64,000 bases of DNA from Vagococcus elongatus (GCF_003987645.1 NZ_NGKA01000011.1:35930-99929), one strand, 5' to 3'. Shown: positions 50,352-58,883, numbered from the stretch's first letter. Notes: generated from the letters alone by a model not told the origin. Made by a program: numbers and translations.

Positions 50352-50384
50352 TTTCTTATCCAATCGTATAAATCAAATTTATTA
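50352..50384. repeat. Leader-region direct repeat, copy B
   Basis: Near-identical to 49217-49250. In this copy the terminator stem partner has been lost. Confidence 0.75.
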
Positions 50385-50398
50385 ACTTAATTGCCTTC

Positions 50399-50431
50399 TT
50401 ATATTGAAGGACTTCTTACCTTAACTTTCAT
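50399..50431 (-). CDS. Ten-residue leader peptide ORF
   Basis: ATG to TAA encoding MKVKVRSPSI, with a weak AGGTGG upstream, starting just after the coupling-protein stop. It resembles the 9-codon leader at 49262 in position relative to the repeat. Real translation is uncertain. Confidence 0.4.
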   Translation of the reverse strand: MKVKVRSPSI

Positions 50432-50439
50432 ATATCCAC

Positions 50440-52227
50440 CTACAATCTTGTTATTATGGACTCTTTATTGAGCCTTGCCTTACCCTGTCTTTTCATATAT
50501 TCTTCAACATCAAAGAAGTTCCTATCATCATAATCTTCTAGGAACTTATAATTTTTATGTTTTGTAATATCAAATTTTTCTGATAAGAAAGGTCTTACAC
50601 CTCTTAGTTGCATAATGCACTTGCTTCCATCCATTACAAAAAGCTCATCCTTGGTCATAAGCTCCTTACCAGTCTTCTGATAGTTAAGCCCAAAGGACTT
50701 CTGATTACTCCTTGTTTCTGATGTGTTAAATAGGTCTATAGTTTCCTTGCCTAATGTTTCTGAAATCTCTTTTAAAGTACCATTCTCCTTTCCTCCTAAG
50801 AATAAGGTTGTATCACAGTTTCCTATTATGGTATCTGCATTATCTTTGTATATTGCCTTTAGTTGTGATTGTGCCTGTAATACAATACAGGCACTTATTT
50901 CTCTTGAACGTATTGTAGCTATAAGTTTTTCAAATTTAGGAATCAAGCCTATATTTGCAAACTCATCTAGAAGACATCTAACATGAATTGGTAACCTTCC
51001 CCCATATACATCATCAGCCTTATCGCAGAGCAAGTTAAACATCTGGGAATACATGAGTGATACTACAAAGTTAAAGGTATCATCTGTATCTGAAATTATA
51101 ACGAATAGGGCAGTCTTTCTATCTCCTAGGGTATCTAGTTCCATTTCATCTTCACTCATTAAATCCCTAAGTTCTTTAATGTCAAAAGGGGCTAACCTTG
51201 CACCACAGGATATTAAAATAGATTTTGCAGTTTTTCCAGCTGCCAACTTATATTTGCGATATTGCTTAAGAGCAAAATGATCTGGATCCTTTTCTTCTAA
51301 GGCATCAAACATATAGTCTACTGCGTTTTTAAAGTTTTCATCTTCCTCTCTAACTTCACTAGCATCTATCATTGCCAGTAAAGTAGTAAAATTTTGTTCC
51401 TCTTTTGGTGTTTCATAAAATATATAGCCAATAAGGGCTGTATAATAAAGCCTTTCAGCTTTCACCCAAAAATCTTCTCCTGCCTTTTCTCCCTCTCCTT
51501 TAGTGTTAGCTATAATAGTCTGAACCAATTTTAAAATATCTTTTTCACTTCTAAGGTAGGCGAAGGGATTATATTTCATGCTTTTTTTAAAGTTAATTGT
51601 ATTTAGAGTTTTTATCTCATATCCATTCATTTCTAACATCTTGCCACACTCATGAAGCAAACTTCCTTTAGGATCAGTGACTACATAGCTTGAATGAAGT
51701 TGCATAAGATTAGGTTTTACAAAGAATCTTGTCTTCCCTGAACCAGAACCACCAATTACAAGAACATTTTTATTCCTTGCATACTTAGGATTTTTAGGTC
51801 TACTATTCATAGTAATTCTTTCAGTTTGAGTAAGGAGAAGATTATTCCTAAAATCATCATCCATGTATGGAGCAATATCTTTTGAATTACCCCATCTTGC
51901 AGATCCATATTCCTCTCCTTTCCTAAATTTCTTAGCATTCTTACCTTTACTATAAATAATAAGCTTAACTAATGCAGCTAGGATAAGACCTACGAGTAAA
52001 TCCCTTGAATCAAGGCTAGGGAGATAGCTCATTGTTTCTATTTCCAGGACCGCTTGAAATATACGGTCTATTAAATCACCTCCTACATATGAATTTACAT
52101 GGTGAGAAAAAATATTTCCTAAATAGAAAAATGCAAGATAAGGTATGTTCTTTTTAAGAAAAGCCTTCTTATCTTGCACATGGAGTAAATCCTTTATATC
52201 TCTTTTAATTTTTTCTATTACACTCAA
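50440..52227 (-). CDS. Type IV coupling protein VirD4/TraG
   Basis: A 595-aa coupling ATPase that hands the relaxase-DNA complex to the channel. Two membrane helices lie near the N-terminus (about 25-45 and 64-82). Walker A is GGSGSGKTR near residue 159 and Walker B is CLLDEFANIG near 423. The protein continues through the usual ILQAQSQLKAIY segment. It precedes the leader and MerR insertion and is complete in length. Confidence 0.92.
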   Translation of the reverse strand: MSVIEKIKRDIKDLLHVQDKKAFLKKNIPYLAFFYLGNIFSHHVNSYVGGDLIDRIFQAVLEIETMSYLPSLDSRDLLVGLILAALVKLIIYSKGKNAKKFRKGEEYGSARWGNSKDIAPYMDDDFRNNLLLTQTERITMNSRPKNPKYARNKNVLVIGGSGSGKTRFFVKPNLMQLHSSYVVTDPKGSLLHECGKMLEMNGYEIKTLNTINFKKSMKYNPFAYLRSEKDILKLVQTIIANTKGEGEKAGEDFWVKAERLYYTALIGYIFYETPKEEQNFTTLLAMIDASEVREEDENFKNAVDYMFDALEEKDPDHFALKQYRKYKLAAGKTAKSILISCGARLAPFDIKELRDLMSEDEMELDTLGDRKTALFVIISDTDDTFNFVVSLMYSQMFNLLCDKADDVYGGRLPIHVRCLLDEFANIGLIPKFEKLIATIRSREISACIVLQAQSQLKAIYKDNADTIIGNCDTTLFLGGKENGTLKEISETLGKETIDLFNTSETRSNQKSFGLNYQKTGKELMTKDELFVMDGSKCIMQLRGVRPFLSEKFDITKHKNYKFLEDYDDRNFFDVEEYMKRQGKARLNKESIITRL

Positions 52228-52253
52228 ATCCTCCCCTCCTTCATTTGGGATTT

Positions 52254-52790
52254 TTACCTTTCCTCACCTATTTCCTTTTTATTAGCCCTCACCTTTGCAA
52301 GATGAGTCCTATCCGCCTTCTCTCTACATTCCTTAAGAAGTTCAATGGTTGATTTTTTCTTCCTATCTAACTGCTTTTCTGAAAGTTTTATCGGCTTTCC
52401 TTCAAGTATAAAGTCAGATATATCAAGAAAGTTATATTCTTCATCTCGTGGAATAATTTTAAAAATCGAATTAACAAAATGGTCTTTACCAACCACCTTA
52501 TAGGTTTGTCCATAAACTGATAAATTTAAAAACCCTTCATCATCAAGAAGAATATCTACACCATTTTTAAAATCTGCATATTCCACAAGCTCATATATAT
52601 CCCATAGGCTTGTATCAAGAACCTCCATCTCTTTATCTTTGTGAGCTATATCTATATATTTGTGAAGTACTATACAGTCATAGTCTTCAAGTTCTGTAAG
52701 TTTTCCCATTAGTTCATCTATTTCTTCATTATGTTTATTAAATTCAAACTCATCACAGTCAATACAGCTTTTTTCATTTAACATTAACAT
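52254..52790 (-). CDS. Hypothetical ICE protein
   Basis: A 178-aa acidic, soluble protein with two Cys near the start (SCIDCDE) and a basic C-terminal tail. A good ribosome site (GGGAGG) precedes it. It lies between the antirepressor and the coupling protein, as a similar-sized unknown does in related elements. No domain recognised. Confidence 0.7.
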   Translation of the reverse strand: MLMLNEKSCIDCDEFEFNKHNEEIDELMGKLTELEDYDCIVLHKYIDIAHKDKEMEVLDTSLWDIYELVEYADFKNGVDILLDDEGFLNLSVYGQTYKVVGKDHFVNSIFKIIPRDEEYNFLDISDFILEGKPIKLSEKQLDRKKKSTIELLKECREKADRTHLAKVRANKKEIGEER

Positions 52791-52807
52791 CTAAAGTTAC
52801 CTCCCTT

Positions 52808-53530
52808 CTAGATTTCTCCCATCTCTTTAAATAAGGAGAAGAAATATGCTCTTCCCTCAGGTCTAACTACTGTATAGACTCCAGGCTCTCCGTTATATTT
52901 ATTGATATAGTCCTTTAGTTCAAAGTAATCAGCCGCAGTTGAGTAAAATCTAAGCTTTCCTTTCTGATTTCTATAAAGGTATCCTCTATCTATCAGTATG
53001 TTTATAAATCTATTTTGAGGAATTCCTAACTCCTTTGCAGTATCCCTAAGACAAGTACAGTCTCCCAGGGAAATAAATCTATCAAAGAACTCTCCTTTAG
53101 GAATAAGACCTTCTAATTCTTCTGTCCTAGCTTCTATTTGTCTTAAGGCTACAAGATAACCCCTTGCCAAAAGCTCTTGATCATTCATTTCCTCTTGTCC
53201 TGAAAAATATCCCCCATGTTTTCTAATTGAAGGTAGAACTTCACTTGTTACCCAGTTTTTAAATCTTATGGCACTTTCAAGTTTACTTCCAAAGATAAGT
53301 GCATACATTCCAGACTCATTTACTACTATCAAATTCCTACCTTGACCTGATACGGTAAAACACCGTTTCAGCTTATCTCCCTCATGAACATGGCTTGCAA
53401 TAGCATCACTTGGTCTTTTGTATCCTAAAGCTTGGGCTATATCCATTCCAATAAACCATGGCTCATTATCAATTAATATTGTCCTAACCTGTCCAAACTC
53501 TGAGTTTCTAAATATTTGTATTTTACTCAT
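52808..53530 (-). CDS. BRO/KilAC-type antirepressor-like protein
   Basis: A 240-aa protein. An N-terminal BRO domain (about 5-105; IDNEPWFIGMDIAQALGYK and KNWVTSEVLPSIRKHGGY) is followed by a KilAC-like DNA-binding domain (about 140-235). The ATG at 53530 is preferred to an upstream GTG because GAGGTG lies six bases before it. In phages such proteins relieve repression. In ICEs they may regulate replication or transfer genes. It lies in the replication module. Confidence 0.82.
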   Translation of the reverse strand: MSKIQIFRNSEFGQVRTILIDNEPWFIGMDIAQALGYKRPSDAIASHVHEGDKLKRCFTVSGQGRNLIVVNESGMYALIFGSKLESAIRFKNWVTSEVLPSIRKHGGYFSGQEEMNDQELLARGYLVALRQIEARTEELEGLIPKGEFFDRFISLGDCTCLRDTAKELGIPQNRFINILIDRGYLYRNQKGKLRFYSTAADYFELKDYINKYNGEPGVYTVVRPEGRAYFFSLFKEMGEI

Positions 53531-53546
53531 TTCATTCACCTCACCT

Positions 53547-54389
53547 TTATCCTAAAAGTAAATCTCTAGTTTCTCTTAACTTCTTTTTTCCTAACTCAGT
53601 TCTTATGTCTTTTCCTGCAATCTTAACAGGAATACACATCTCTCTAATCCTTGAATATATCCTCTCTTTATCAATGTCATTACTTCCATTCATAATCACA
53701 CCAAGAGGAATATTCGTTGAAATAATGGTTGGTTTCTTTGATTCATACCTAGTGTTTATAATCTGATAAACCATTTCATTTACATATTCTGTATTTCTTT
53801 CAATCCCAAAGTCATCGAGAATAAGAAGGGATACGCTAGATAACCTTCTGTAATAGTCATTTTTATCAATATCAAAGCCACGTTTTTCAATATCATTTAT
53901 AATTTGAGGAATATTTCTCATCTTAACTCTTATTTGATATTCCTCTATAATCTTATTTGCAATACAAGCTGCTAGATAAGTCTTTCCAGTTCCTACATTC
54001 CCATGAAATATAAGGCCACTATTGCCTTTTGATAATTCTTTGAAGTTCTTAACGAAATTCTTTGCTATGATAACTTCCTGTCTATCAGGTTCTATGACCT
54101 TATCCAAAGTACAACTTATAAGGTTTCTGCTGGTATTAAAGCATTCTTCTTTAAGTCTTCTAATATGATTTGCTATTTCTTCATCTTTTCTTTTAGCTTC
54201 TTCTTCTCTATCACATTTACATTTTCTACCAAATATTATTTTTTTACTCCCCAGACAAGCAAGTGGTTCTGAATCTATTTGTTCACCACATTGTCTACAA
54301 TAAATATGGCCATCTTTTTCAAATGCTTTATTTGCATTAAAAGGAAATTCAACTCCATCAATTTCAATTGTTTTTATTTTATCTTCCAT
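53547..54389 (-). CDS. DnaC/IstB-like helicase loader ATPase
   Basis: A 280-aa AAA+ protein. An N-terminal zinc-finger-like Cys cluster (CRQCG ... CLG ... CKC) is followed by Walker A HGNVGTGKTYLAA (about 126-138), Walker B LLILDDFGIE and sensor I STNIPLG. It likely loads the replicative helicase at the element origin together with the adjacent RepA_N initiator. Confidence 0.88.
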   Translation of the reverse strand: MEDKIKTIEIDGVEFPFNANKAFEKDGHIYCRQCGEQIDSEPLACLGSKKIIFGRKCKCDREEEAKRKDEEIANHIRRLKEECFNTSRNLISCTLDKVIEPDRQEVIIAKNFVKNFKELSKGNSGLIFHGNVGTGKTYLAACIANKIIEEYQIRVKMRNIPQIINDIEKRGFDIDKNDYYRRLSSVSLLILDDFGIERNTEYVNEMVYQIINTRYESKKPTIISTNIPLGVIMNGSNDIDKERIYSRIREMCIPVKIAGKDIRTELGKKKLRETRDLLLG

Positions 54390-54402
54390 TTTCTCTACCT
54401 CT

Positions 54403-55194
54403 CTAATTATTTAAGTTCCATTCACTTTCATAGTCTGAAGGATTACCTGTATAAGCCTTTTTGCTTTTAAGCTTTCCTTCACTCTTATCTTTTAAATACC
54501 AGGTCATAATTGTTGAAGCATGGTCTCTATATGTCTTTCCTGCACTCTGCATATAAGCTGATAATCTTTCAATATAATCATTTAGATCAGGAATCATATC
54601 TTCTAGTTTTCTTTCTTCTTCATCAGAAATAATTACATTTAAGAAGGTTCCTTTTTTATGGTTTTCACTAAAATCAATATAACTATTATCAATCTTATTA
54701 TTCTCTATATAGTTAGGTTGTCTTTTTGACAAGTCTTGACTTATCTTTTTTGCCATTCTTGAATTGTCAAAATCACTATTCTTGAATTGTCCTTTTGACA
54801 AGTCTTGATTTTCCTTTTTGACAGGTCTAAACTGTTCATTTCTAAAAACACTCATAAAATCTTTAACATAAATTTTAGTAGGATTTCCTTGTCCAGCTCT
54901 TTTCTTTTTTATAAGACCTATCTCTTCAAGATCCTTTATAAGCTTTACTGCCTTTTTTGTTCCACAAGCTAGTTGTCTAGCTGTTTCTTCTACTGTAAAG
55001 TAGATATAAACCCTTCCACTTTCATCTATCCAATTATTCTTATAAGACAAAGTACTCCTTGATAAATACATGGAATAAAGCACCTTTGCATCTATTGATA
55101 GACCTTTAAATTTATCATCTTCAATAAGAACTATAGGTAAACGGATAAATCTAAAACTTTCAGCGTCTCTTCCATAAAAATAGTCAAAATCCAT
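54403..55194 (-). CDS. repA: RepA_N-family replication initiator
   Basis: A 263-aa initiator. The N-terminal RepA_N domain (about 1-115) opens with the block FRFIRLPIVLIEDDKFKGLS and includes the wing SGRVYIYFTVEETARQLACG. A variable central linker has the repeated word QDLSK, and the conserved helical C-terminus starts near 190. RepA_N plasmids of Gram-positive bacteria carry their origin inside this gene, and repeats at 54724-54828 fit that. It gives the ICE an autonomous replication ability after excision (inference). Confidence 0.9.
   Translation of the reverse strand: MDFDYFYGRDAESFRFIRLPIVLIEDDKFKGLSIDAKVLYSMYLSRSTLSYKNNWIDESGRVYIYFTVEETARQLACGTKKAVKLIKDLEEIGLIKKKRAGQGNPTKIYVKDFMSVFRNEQFRPVKKENQDLSKGQFKNSDFDNSRMAKKISQDLSKRQPNYIENNKIDNSYIDFSENHKKGTFLNVIISDEEERKLEDMIPDLNDYIERLSAYMQSAGKTYRDHASTIMTWYLKDKSEGKLKSKKAYTGNPSDYESEWNLNN
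54724..54828. repeat. Iteron-like repeats in repA, candidate replication origin
   Basis: The word TTTTGACA(A/G)GTCT occurs at 54724-54736, 54793-54805 and 54816-54828 in direct orientation, with an inverted partial copy GAATTGTCAAAA at 54761-54772. ATTCTTGAATTGTC is also repeated (54755, 54778). All lie in the variable linker part of the initiator gene. Confidence 0.6.
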
Positions 55195-55254
55195 TCACTT
55201 CACCTCTTCTCAATAAAAAAGACACCTAAGATTTCTCTTAAATGCCTACTCATT

Positions 55255-55749
55255 TTATCTCTCTTGTTGGTGATGTTTTTCCTTCACCTTATTTTTAACT
55301 ACCGTATTCTTCACCCTCTCCTTAAATTTATTTAAGACTTCCCTTGTTGAATCTCTCTTATTTTCCTTTTTCTCATATCTTTCTATGGCCTTTTTAAAGG
55401 CTAGATCCACTGCCTTTGTATCTTTTGCCTGAAAGAATACTGAATATAAGCCTGACTCCTTATTTTTCATTACAGAAAAGTTTACTCCATATCGGTTAAG
55501 TTGGTTTTTAAGTTCCTTGACTTCACCCTTTTGTAAATCAATATTTTCCAGCTGACCTTTCTTTACCATATCCTTAAGTTTCCTTGAATTAGTTTTTCTT
55601 TTCTCACTAAGATAATCTGCAAGTGGTTGGCTTTTTTCAGCGGCATCTTCCATAATCCTTTTCATAGTTTTCAAAATAGCCTTTGCTGAATACTGGGCCA
55701 CTTTTATTTCAATATTTATAGCCTTATTATTAACTTCATCATTTACCAT
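55255..55749 (-). CDS. PcfB-family (DUF3801) conjugation protein
   Basis: A 164-aa protein matching PcfB/DUF3801: an N-terminal helical part (INIEIKVAQYSAKAILKTMK), then a beta-containing core (YGVNFSVMKNKESGLYSVFF) and a basic tail. PcfB proteins link the relaxosome to the coupling protein. AAAGGAGG precedes the ATG. It is the first gene of the long backbone operon. Confidence 0.85.
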   Translation of the reverse strand: MVNDEVNNKAINIEIKVAQYSAKAILKTMKRIMEDAAEKSQPLADYLSEKRKTNSRKLKDMVKKGQLENIDLQKGEVKELKNQLNRYGVNFSVMKNKESGLYSVFFQAKDTKAVDLAFKKAIERYEKKENKRDSTREVLNKFKERVKNTVVKNKVKEKHHQQER

Positions 55750-55775
55750 CTAGTCGACCTCCTTTCTATGGGAAA

Positions 55776-55813
55776 TAAAAATAGCGGCCCAGACTTTTAT
55801 GTTTGAACCGCTA
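55776..55813 (-). terminator. Terminator upstream of the pcfB gene
   Basis: TAGCGG / CCGCTA ends a longer imperfect hairpin, followed by five U on the - strand. It separates the cargo gene at 55888 from the backbone operon. Third member of the related hairpin family. Confidence 0.7.
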
Positions 55814-55850
55814 AGATTTGATTATATAATTTTTTTATTTTTAATTTTAT

Positions 55851-55873
55851 TACTGATATGACGTACTTTATTA
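55851..55873. repeat. Intergenic direct repeat, copy 1
   Basis: TACTGATATGACGTACTTTAT recurs at 56415-56435 with one change. Each copy lies just downstream of a small cargo gene. Confidence 0.75.
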
Positions 55874-55887
55874 ATGATACCAAGTGG

Positions 55888-56370
55888 TTACTCTTTAATA
55901 TAATTAAAATGTCTAATCTGATTTTTATCATCAAATATGCTATTAAAAGGTATCAAATCATTTGAATTAAATTTTATATAATCACCTTCATATTCACCAA
56001 AGTCAAATTCTAATCCAGTATTATTAGGGTATCCGTATAAGTAACATACAACCTCATTATCTTTAAGAAATACTATCTGATTCATATTCTCGTTTACAGT
56101 CTCACTTATATTGTCCCATTTATATCCAACAACCTCATACACTCTCTCCTTTGATACATATGGCCTAAAGCTATACATCACATCCCAATCAAAAGATGTC
56201 CATTGGGATAAGTCATCAATGACAGCTGTACCACTTATAATATCAAATGAGTGTCTCAATTGTTCAGAATTTTCATCCCAAATGTCTTTTTTAAAATAGT
56301 TTAATGAAAATAATATCGCAATGCTTATTGTTATAATCACAATCCATATATTCTTGTTTTTCTTCTTAAT
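55888..56370 (-). CDS. Small membrane-anchored hypothetical protein, probable ATT start
   Basis: A protein of about 160 aa: a short basic N-terminus (KKKNKN), one membrane helix and an outside or soluble domain rich in aromatic residues. I place the start at ATT (56368-56370) because GGGAGG lies eight bases before it and the basic N-terminus then precedes the helix. The nearest alternative, GTG at 56340, has no ribosome site. Function unknown; cargo near the element end. Confidence 0.6.
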   Translation of the reverse strand: MKKKNKNIWIVIITISIAILFSLNYFKKDIWDENSEQLRHSFDIISGTAVIDDLSQWTSFDWDVMYSFRPYVSKERVYEVVGYKWDNISETVNENMNQIVFLKDNEVVCYLYGYPNNTGLEFDFGEYEGDYIKFNSNDLIPFNSIFDDKNQIRHFNYIKE

Positions 56371-56414
56371 GAAATAAACCTCCCTTTAATTATGAATTAG
56401 TTGAACATAATTAA

Positions 56415-56435
56415 TACTGATGTGACGTACTTTAT
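56415..56435. repeat. Intergenic direct repeat, copy 2
   Basis: Second copy of the repeat at 55851. The adjoining ATGCAACTAATTTATCCTAAG (about 56443) is also echoed near 57082 as ACGCAACTAATTATC. Confidence 0.7.
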
Positions 56436-56499
56436 AAAAGATATGCAACTAATTTATCCTAAGCTAGATATCTTAAATTATTATCCTATTCCTAAGTAT

Positions 56500-57021
56500 T
56501 TATATAGACTTATAATTTCCCCTAAACTTTTCATAAATAAAGTTTTTAAATTCATCTAGATTTTTTATGTCCTGTTTTTTGATTAGAGATGCTTGATTTG
56601 CAGTAAAGTAAAAAATAAAGTACTCCTTACTTTCCATTAAAGCATGGAATTGATCATACTTTAATTCACCTCTTGATCTAATTGATTTATTCTCCATTAC
56701 AATTCTATCTTCATAAAACCTCAAAGTGTTAATGCTATCAAAGGCACCAGTTTTATCTGTCTTAACTCTTTGGGCATTCTTTCTTTTAATTTTAAACACG
56801 AGAACTAAAATAGTAAAAACAAACATTAAAATCCAGCTTATAAAAAACCTTACTATACTAAAATAATCCTCGTCATAGCCTATAAACAATCCTCCAATCA
56901 GGGCCATCAATATAAGAATAGGGATAGTGAATTTATTCTTTCTAAAGGTTGCAATAAATAAAAACTTTTCATAATCCCTTTTAGACATACTTGTATCTAC
57001 AGTAATCTTAGGTTCTTCCAT
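56500..57021 (-). CDS. YcxB-like membrane protein
   Basis: A 173-aa protein with two membrane helices (about 31-48 and 57-78) and a C-terminal domain of the YcxB type (DRIVMENKSIRSRGELKYDQ, then YFIFYFTANQASLIKKQD). The ATG at 57021 is preceded by AAAGGGGAGA. YcxB-like proteins are of unknown function; some are induced by or protect against antimicrobial peptides, but that cannot be concluded here. It is the last intact gene before the element end. Confidence 0.75.
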   Translation of the reverse strand: MEEPKITVDTSMSKRDYEKFLFIATFRKNKFTIPILILMALIGGLFIGYDEDYFSIVRFFISWILMFVFTILVLVFKIKRKNAQRVKTDKTGAFDSINTLRFYEDRIVMENKSIRSRGELKYDQFHALMESKEYFIFYFTANQASLIKKQDIKNLDEFKNFIYEKFRGNYKSI

Positions 57022-57104
57022 AGAAATCTCCCCTTTATAAATATGTTTTTGAATACAGTTGATACATATAATTCTACGAATACGCAACTAATTATCATCT
57101 TAAG

Positions 57105-57283
57105 TATAATTATACTAAATAATTGTAAATTATTAAAGAACCAAAATCTTTACTTCTCATGCACTGCTTACAACAATTAAATCCTAATTACTCTAAGCAA
57201 TGCACGAAATATATTTGTTTAAAATTCCTGAAACCCTTGATTTTATAATAAAAACTGCACCCTATCACTATTATGACACGTTC
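57105..57283. mobile_element. End of the integrative conjugative element
   Basis: Homology to hsdR stops between 57284 and 57283. Inside the element follow a short inverted repeat (TGCACTGCTTA near 57159 and TAAGCAATGCA near 57194) and AT-rich sequence. Base composition and gene style change at this point. The exact end and coupling sequence cannot be fixed without the other junction. No integrase lies within the window on the element side. Confidence 0.7.
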
Positions 57284-58174
57284 CCCTGTGGTGTGCCAAA
57301 CGTAACCTAATCTGCCATCATCATAAGTAAAATCAAACTTTCTAACTTTATCAAGCACTCGCTTAGTCGCATACACTTGATAAGGACGCATCACCTTGAT
57401 ACTTTCCTTATTTTTTGTCCCATCTAAAACCATGTAGCGTGTAGCTAAATCATGAGCCATTGGGATAGACAGCACTTTATCCGCAAACGTTCTCCATGAA
57501 CGCACCGGGCGTGCATCTTCCTCATTTTGCCAACTAAAAGCAAAGGCACGATTAAAATTTTCTTGTGACGTATTGGCCATGTAGCGAATATCATAGGGTG
57601 TCATCGCAATCAAAATTTGTAACGTCGAAAAAATACCAGTAAATTGTTTCTCAGCAATATATTGTTCCATTTGGTTCAATGACTCAGTTGTACTATGAAG
57701 TGCTTTTTTCAACTCAATTTGGATCACTGGCAAACCATTGATAAGCAATGTCACATCAAAGCGCCGATCAGGTTTTCCATCTACGATTTTAGGGCGTCTA
57801 ATCTGATTGACTATCTGATATACCGTATTACCTCCCCCAACCTGAGCTTGGTCGAACACAGTGAGAAAGACATGGCGCCCATCATCAAGGTCTACTTCAA
57901 TTTCTGACACACCATTCACACCATATAAAAATTGTCCAGCACGATAAGGTGAGTCAATGTTGGTAATGATTTTCTTTACTTGACTGAATTCAGTTTCCGA
58001 CAGTGGTTCTTCTAATCGAGCATAGTTATTTTGCTCTAGGATAGCTTTAAAATTAGCCCAAAGTTGTTCGGTTGTTGTTATGTCCTTCTTGTAGTCCCAC
58101 TGCTTTGTACCACCGATTTTCGTCAAATAATCAATGACTTCTTTTTCAAACTCTAACTCTGAAAGATTTTTCAT
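57188..58174 (-). pseudogene. hsdR: Type I restriction subunit HsdR, cut by the element
   Basis: Residues 1-297 are a normal HsdR N-terminus: nuclease domain with RFDVTLLINGLPVIQIELKK and the approach to the helicase, YVWHTTG. The next residues should be SGKT of Walker A. Instead the frame runs into element DNA for 31 codons and stops at 57188. The intact protein would be about 1000 aa; the rest should lie beyond the other end of the element. AAGGAGG precedes the ATG. Helicase function is lost, so restriction by this system is abolished. Confidence 0.9.
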
Positions 58175-58178
58175 TGAC

Positions 58179-58757
58179 TCATTCCTCCTTCAATCTTTCT
58201 TCTATAATTGAACCTGTGAACTGTTCCAGTAATTCTGAGTACTTAGTCAACTTACCTTGTAATCTCAACATTTCTGTATAACTCATGCCTATACTTTTTT
58301 GCTTTTCCAATGGCGGCATGGGAATAGAAATTTCACTTAGAACTTTAAGAGGTATTCTTAAAACAGCTCCTGACCCTTGTAGCTTTCTCTCTTTTTGTCG
58401 TTTTACATCTTTGTGGTCATTAAACAGATACAGAAAATATCGCTTATCAAGCTGATTACTAAGAAATTCAACTTTCACAAAATTTAAAGATAATACTTTC
58501 CCTACATTACTTTTACCTACTATTGTCGCAAGTTGCATGGAATGACTAATAACTACATCCCCTTCATTTAGTGAAAGAAGCTCGTTATTCATTTCGCTTG
58601 AACTCTCTACAACAGACCCATCTTCATGGGCATAGTCGCTTTCAAAAGATGATTGATCGTAATAATTGATGTCCTTTGTTCCAAACTGTTTCTCGGCTCT
58701 CGTTTGATTAATGCCGGGAACAAATGAAACAACTTCACTTATTTTTATTTTTTTCAT
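58179..58757 (-). CDS. Half-size type I specificity subunit (single TRD HsdS-like)
   Basis: A 192-aa protein resembling one half of HsdS: a target-recognition domain with LSLNEGDVVISHSMQLATIV, and the conserved helix start IPMPPLEKQKSIG. It has only one recognition domain, so it would act as a dimer or with another subunit. The ATG at 58757 has AGAGG eight bases upstream; its stop lies four bases before hsdR. It is placed upstream of hsdR with a strong promoter covered by a palindrome. Confidence 0.75.
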   Translation of the reverse strand: MKKIKISEVVSFVPGINQTRAEKQFGTKDINYYDQSSFESDYAHEDGSVVESSSEMNNELLSLNEGDVVISHSMQLATIVGKSNVGKVLSLNFVKVEFLSNQLDKRYFLYLFNDHKDVKRQKERKLQGSGAVLRIPLKVLSEISIPMPPLEKQKSIGMSYTEMLRLQGKLTKYSELLEQFTGSIIEERLKEE

Positions 58758-58810
58758 AAACTTCACCTCTCAATCTCCCACAACGATTTCAAAGAATATG
58801 ATTATATTTC

Positions 58811-58848
58811 ATATTAACAATGTTAATATATCCGGAATAGATTGTCAA
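58811..58848 (-). promoter_or_regulatory. Promoter of the hsdS-hsdR unit with palindromic operator
   Basis: TTGACA (58843-58848) and TAACAT (58820-58825) are 17 bp apart. A perfect 19-bp palindrome (ATATTAACA / TGTTAATAT, one central base) at 58811-58829 covers the -10 box, so a repressor probably acts here. No regulator gene is adjacent. Confidence 0.7.
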
Positions 58849-58883
58849 CGTTTCAATGAAATATTTGTATATTTCTAATTCGG

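Noticed and set aside
54718..54828. Repeat cluster as possible CRISPR
   Set aside because: Repeat units are only 13-22 bp, spacing is 69 and 23 bp, one copy is inverted and all lie within a conserved coding gene; iterons fit better. No CRISPR array or cas gene was seen in the window.
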